Of a DNA stretch of 9,049 nucleotides, positions 6,139 through 9,049 are shown in pieces (the first letter of the stretch is position 1; each line of letters starts with the position of its first letter). The position numbers were made by a program, and so were the translations under genes. The notes below the pieces were generated by a model. It saw nothing but the letters and a program-made list of their open reading frames with translations. It was not told the DNA's origin and ran no database searches. The DNA comes from Gemmatimonadota bacterium (lineage in GTDB: Bacteria > Gemmatimonadota > Gemmatimonadetes > Longimicrobiales > Gaopeijiaceae): contig SKVI01000062.1 of the NCBI GenBank assembly GCA_007129525.1, positions 1-9,049 on the forward strand, written 5' to 3'.

Positions 6139-7966
6139 GTTGCCCGTCCTGCGCAGTGGCGGCACCCTCGCCGACCTCGGTCCCACGGCCGGCGTATCGG
6201 ACGGACGCCGGGAGCTCCGGGTCGAAGGGGCGGGTGAAAGCGGCCAACTGGATCCCAATGCGGTCTTCTACCTGCTTCGCGGCCCACGGTGACGGAACGT
6301 CGTTGGCCACGATGCTGAAGTAGATGGGCTCGCCGTCCAGCGTCCTCACCACCCCCGAGAGGGCCGATACCCGGTGAATGGTGCCGGTCTTGGCCCTCAG
6401 ATTGCCGGCAGCCGCCGAGCGGTACATGCGCCGCAGCTCCCGCTGGTTCCCTGCTTCGGGGAGGGACGCCCAGAATGCGTCGGCGTGTTCGTCCCGGTCC
6501 ATGTGGGCCAGGAGCGTCACCAGGTCCGACGGACGGGCTCGGTTGAGCCGAGACAGGCCGGAGCCGTCCACAACGTTCAGGCCGTCGGAGTCGAGCTGGA
6601 CGACCCGGGTGAGGTACCGGGTCAGGACCCCGCTTCCGCCGTCGAACGATCCGTCACCCCACGCGGTCCGTCCCATGGCCAGGAGGAGCGCTTCGGCATA
6701 GAGGTTGTGGCTCCGCTTGTTCACTACGTCCAGGAGATCCCTCACCGGCGGTGAGTGATGAACGGCCACCGTCCACGTTTCTCCCGCAGTCCGCGTTCCG
6801 CCCACGGAGCTGCCGTCGTCCCAGGAGCCGGCAGCCCCTTCGTCCCCCACTCCCTGGAAGGCCGGCGCCACCAGCCGGGTGCCGGTGACCCGGGACTCCG
6901 AGGCGTCCCGGACGGATCCGGAGGAACCCTCCACCCGGATCCCCTCCTCACGCAGGACTCGCTTCAGGATCGAGGCGGCGAAGGCAGGCGGATCCGAGAC
7001 CGTGATCCGTCGCCAGGCATCGGCCTGACCCGGGGCCATCTCCCCACGGATCTCAATGGGTGCATCCGGGTCGTCCCGAACCACCATGAGGGGGGTGCGA
7101 ACGCCGCCCGCCACTGTCCGGCCCTGGTTCGCCAGGGGAAGCAGCGCGCCTTCCGGCTGCGTCCGGACACGGGGGGCAGTCCCGGGAGCCGAAGCCTGAA
7201 CCCGGAGTGTTACCACGTTCTCGTTGAACGAGAGCCCGGAAACTGGCGCGGCGAACCAGTCGTTCAGGTCCCTGGGGTTCCAGGAGTCCCGGCGTGTGGG
7301 TCCGGTGAAGAAGGTGCCGTCGCCCAGGATGTCGCCGGTGACGGTGCGTACGCCCTGGCGCCGGAGCTCACGTGCGAACTCACGAAAGGGAGCCACCTCC
7401 GATTCCAGCAACCGGTCCGACAGGGCCGGGTCGCCGGTCCCGTACAGGATCAGGTCGCCGTGGAGCCTTCCGTTGCTGACCGTGCCGTCGGCCAGAAGGA
7501 AGGTGGTGAACCGGAAGTCCGGGCCCAGGTGGTAGAGGGCTCCTGCGCTGGTGAGGAGCTTCTGGTTCGAGGCCGGGGCCAGGGATGCACCGTGGTTCTG
7601 GGCGAACAGGGTGTCTCCCCTGGCTCCCGAGACGGCGAGCACCCCCCAGTTGCCGGTACGGCCGGCTCCCCGTGCCAGGTGGCGGGCCAGCTCGGATTGG
7701 AGCGCGGCCAACGCTCCCGCGTTTCGGTCGTCGGCGTGCCCCGCGTCATCGGCGAACTCCGTGTCCGCTGCGAGCTCCGCGCCCGGGGCCGCCACGTCCG
7801 CGGACGCCGCGGGCGGAACGGCGTCCAGAATGCGGGAGGAGTCGGTGCCGAGCTGGGAGGGATTGCTCCCCAGAGGCAGCGCGCCTACGGCCAGGAGGAC
7901 GGAGATGGCCACGGGCAGGGCGATGCCGAGGGCCAGAAAGCGGACCCGGAGGGGGCGTGGACTCAT
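6128..7966 (-). CDS. dacB: D-alanyl-D-alanine carboxypeptidase/endopeptidase, PBP4 type (peptidase S13)
   Basis: Penicillin-binding protein of peptidase family S13. It trims the terminal D-Ala from peptidoglycan stem peptides and cuts D-Ala-meso-DAP cross-links in the periplasm. All three penicillin-fold motifs are present: SNQK (nucleophile Ser133, Lys136), SHN (419-421) and KTG (526-528), plus the PBP4 landmark VDGSGLSR (466-473). Between motifs one and two lies the extra domain typical of the family (about 160-400), including GDILGDGTFF and an Asp/Gly/Ser-rich loop (369-395) that looks like a local insertion. The N-terminus is a signal peptide or anchor (7-30) and an Ala/Asp-rich linker to about residue 85. 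At 612 residues it is longer than E. coli PBP4 (about 480), mainly from linker and loops. The ATG at 7966 gives a proper signal peptide and lies downstream of the likely promoter; an upstream start at 8113 would not. It has no clear ribosome binding site. Confidence 0.94.
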   Translation of the reverse strand: MSPRPLRVRFLALGIALPVAISVLLAVGALPLGSNPSQLGTDSSRILDAVPPAASADVAAPGAELAADTEFADDAGHADDRNAGALAALQSELARHLARGAGRTGNWGVLAVSGARGDTLFAQNHGASLAPASNQKLLTSAGALYHLGPDFRFTTFLLADGTVSNGRLHGDLILYGTGDPALSDRLLESEVAPFREFARELRRQGVRTVTGDILGDGTFFTGPTRRDSWNPRDLNDWFAAPVSGLSFNENVVTLRVQASAPGTAPRVRTQPEGALLPLANQGRTVAGGVRTPLMVVRDDPDAPIEIRGEMAPGQADAWRRITVSDPPAFAASILKRVLREEGIRVEGSSGSVRDASESRVTGTRLVAPAFQGVGDEGAAGSWDDGSSVGGTRTAGETWTVAVHHSPPVRDLLDVVNKRSHNLYAEALLLAMGRTAWGDGSFDGGSGVLTRYLTRVVQLDSDGLNVVDGSGLSRLNRARPSDLVTLLAHMDRDEHADAFWASLPEAGNQRELRRMYRSAAAGNLRAKTGTIHRVSALSGVVRTLDGEPIYFSIVANDVPSPWAAKQVEDRIGIQLAAFTRPFDPELPASVRYAGRGTEVGEGAATAQDGQQDR

Positions 7967-8068
7967 TGGCGTGGGTCGGTCCGCGCGTAAGTGGGGAGTC
8001 TCATGCGTTGTGGCCCATTCCGGCCGCTCCGGAGTCTTGCGTTCGAGGATTTCGGGTGAAGAACAAGC

Positions 8069-8098
8069 ATTATACGCCGAAGGCCTCCACCAGGTCCC
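8069..8098 (-). promoter_or_regulatory. Promoter for the PBP4 gene with perfect -10 box
   Basis: On the minus strand, a perfect TATAAT (8074-8069) lies 18 bp after GGGACC (8098-8093, 3/6 match to the -35 box). Transcription would start near 8062, giving a leader of about 95 bases before the ATG at 7966. A perfect -10 box in such G+C-rich DNA, within the 153-bp gap upstream of the gene, is good evidence that PBP4 is transcribed on its own. The leader also holds an inverted repeat, TCCGG-CCGCT-CCGGA, at about 8019-8033. Confidence 0.6.
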
Positions 8099-8110
8099 CC
8101 TGATCCCGGG

Positions 8111-8128
8111 CACCCGTCGTCACGGGTG
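8111..8128. terminator. Hairpin at the end of the FAD oxidase gene
   Basis: CACCCGT (8111-8117) and ACGGGTG (8122-8128) form a perfect 7-bp stem with a 4-base loop. The stop codon of the minus-strand oxidase gene (8122-8120) lies across the loop and the first base pair. It probably helps separate the oxidase transcript from PBP4. No T run follows, so Rho-dependent or structure-assisted ending is more likely than a classical intrinsic terminator. Confidence 0.45.
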
Positions 8129-9049
8129 GGTTCGGGGCCGAGGTGCGAAGTCGGACAGGGGGTTCTGGCCCGGGAGCGGCACGATGACACCGGGATTCAG
8201 AATCCCCTCAGGATCAAGCTCATTCTTGATGTTCGCGAACGCTGTGGCAAGGGTCGATCCCCAGATCCGTTCCAGGAACGGGGCCCGGAGCCGCCCGTCG
8301 CCGTGCTCGCCGGCCAGGGTTCCGCCCAGCTCGGCCACCAGGTCCACCACCTGCTCCAGGACCTGGCGCACCCTGGGGAGCCAGTCCGACGACCCGGTGT
8401 CCACCAGGGGGTTCACGTGCAGGTTGCCGTCTCCGGCGTGACCGAACACCACCGCGTCGAAGCCGCCCGCCTCGAGAATGCGGTCCAGCTCCTCCATGTA
8501 GCGGCCCAGGTGCCGAACCGGAACCACCGAGTCCTCGATGAACTGCGTGGAAATGAGCCCGCGGCCGGCTTGTCGGGCAATCACGGGGCTGGCGGCCTTC
8601 CGCAGCGCCCAGAGTCGCTGGGCGTCGTCGGGCGAGGTGGCCCGGATTCCCTCTCCAGCCACCTGTCGCCCCAGCTTCCGGCACCGCTCCAGGCCGTCGT
8701 GCACCTCGTCCGGCGTACCGCTCACGTCGAGGAGGAGGAGCGCGAAGGCGCCGTCGGCCAGTGACGCCGTGAGGGGGTCGGTGTCGAGCCCGGCGATGTC
8801 CAGGAAGCGCCGCCCCAGGAGCTCGCAGGCGTCGGCGCCAGCGGGCTGTGCCCCCAGAGCCAACGCCACCACGTCTTCAGGCGATCGGGCCGGGAGAAGG
8901 GCCACGCCCCGGGCCCGTGGAACGGGCGTGGTGCGAAGCTCCACCTCGGTGAGCACGGCCAGCGTGCCCTCACTGCCCACCAGGAGCTGGAGGGCGTCGC
9001 GACGGGGGAGAAAGCGATCCAGCGGATAGCCGGAGGAGTTCTTCCGAAC
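8120..9049 (-). CDS. FAD-linked oxidase, GlcD/D-lactate dehydrogenase type, C-terminal part
   Basis: Partial gene; its 5' end lies beyond the right edge. The visible 309 codons hold the end of the FAD-binding domain and the whole substrate domain of the FAD-linked oxidase superfamily (glycolate oxidase GlcD, D-lactate and other 2-hydroxyacid dehydrogenases). The first residues read VRKNSSGYPLDRF, and VGSEGTL (24-30) is the flavin-contact motif, so the apparent GTG start at 8980 is internal. Further landmarks are LWALRKAASP (146-155), IEDSVVP (171-177), FGHAGDGNLHVNP (202-214) with the metal and catalytic His pair, AGEHGDGR (246-253), and DPEGILNPG (279-287). It would oxidise a 2-hydroxy acid to the keto acid. 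The protein ends about 20 residues after NPG, so it lacks the fused iron-sulfur domain of YdiJ-like relatives. No separate GlcF-like gene lies downstream, so its electron acceptor is unknown. The exact substrate cannot be told from the sequence. Confidence 0.9.
   Translation of the reverse strand, partial: VRKNSSGYPLDRFLPRRDALQLLVGSEGTLAVLTEVELRTTPVPRARGVALLPARSPEDVVALALGAQPAGADACELLGRRFLDIAGLDTDPLTASLADGAFALLLLDVSGTPDEVHDGLERCRKLGRQVAGEGIRATSPDDAQRLWALRKAASPVIARQAGRGLISTQFIEDSVVPVRHLGRYMEELDRILEAGGFDAVVFGHAGDGNLHVNPLVDTGSSDWLPRVRQVLEQVVDLVAELGGTLAGEHGDGRLRAPFLERIWGSTLATAFANIKNELDPEGILNPGVIVPLPGQNPLSDFAPRPRTHP

Noticed and set aside
6755..7990. 411-residue open frame on the plus strand opposite PBP4
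   Set aside because: It lies wholly antisense to a well-supported S13 enzyme with all three active-site motifs, and its sequence has Gly/Arg/Pro-rich shadow composition and no recognisable domain.
7967..8113. N-terminal extension of PBP4 to a start at 8113
   Set aside because: It would put 49 polar residues before the signal peptide and begin upstream of the likely transcription start near 8062.
8978..8980. GTG at 8980 as the start of the FAD oxidase
   Set aside because: The frame continues to the window edge with family-typical sequence (VRKNSSGY...), and the GTG encodes the Val of the internal VGSEGTL motif.

Overview
The window is dense, G+C-rich bacterial chromosome (roughly two-thirds G+C by eye). 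It holds nine complete protein genes and one gene cut by the right edge. I see no rRNA, tRNA, CRISPR array, insertion sequence or phage gene. A lipoprotein with a lipobox, a small beta-barrel ending in Phe and a periplasmic PBP4-type enzyme point to a Gram-negative (diderm) cell. The overall style, with odd small conserved proteins and high G+C, would fit Gemmatimonadota or a similar phylum. That placement is an impression, not something the sequence proves.

Layout, left to right. Positions 85-1871 (+) encode the two subunits of an electron transfer flavoprotein (etfB, etfA), a two-gene operon with good ribosome binding sites. The operon converges, with a 10-bp gap, on a minus-strand pair: a secreted small beta-barrel protein (3063-2365) followed 21 bp later by a minimal M23 zinc endopeptidase lipoprotein (2343-1882). 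A divergent intergenic region (3064-3315) separates this pair from a plus-strand secreted protein with three SH3-like repeats and a C-terminal OB-like domain (3316-4434). Next comes a membrane protein with zinc ribbons and a cytoplasmic helix-turn-helix-like tail (4544-5503). A tandem pair of tiny paralogous proteins follows (5614-5835 and 5860-6117). These converge on a minus-strand D-alanyl-D-alanine carboxypeptidase/endopeptidase (PBP4, 7966-6128), which has its own promoter with a perfect TATAAT box. At the right edge, also on the minus strand, is the C-terminal part of a GlcD/D-lactate-dehydrogenase-type FAD oxidase (9049-8120).

How the genes may work together. EtfAB carries electrons from flavin dehydrogenases towards the quinone pool. 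The GlcD-like oxidase belongs to a family that sometimes works with an ETF, but here it is about 6 kb away on the other strand. The M23 endopeptidase, the SH3-repeat protein and PBP4 all fit cell-wall cutting or binding, but they sit in three separate transcription units. The centre (about 4.5-6.1 kb) is the least explained part: a zinc-ribbon membrane protein whose second ribbon is split around a membrane helix, and the two small paralogs with a shared FKD..G..W.A start. These are the best candidates for undescribed biology. The rest looks like ordinary housekeeping and envelope genes.
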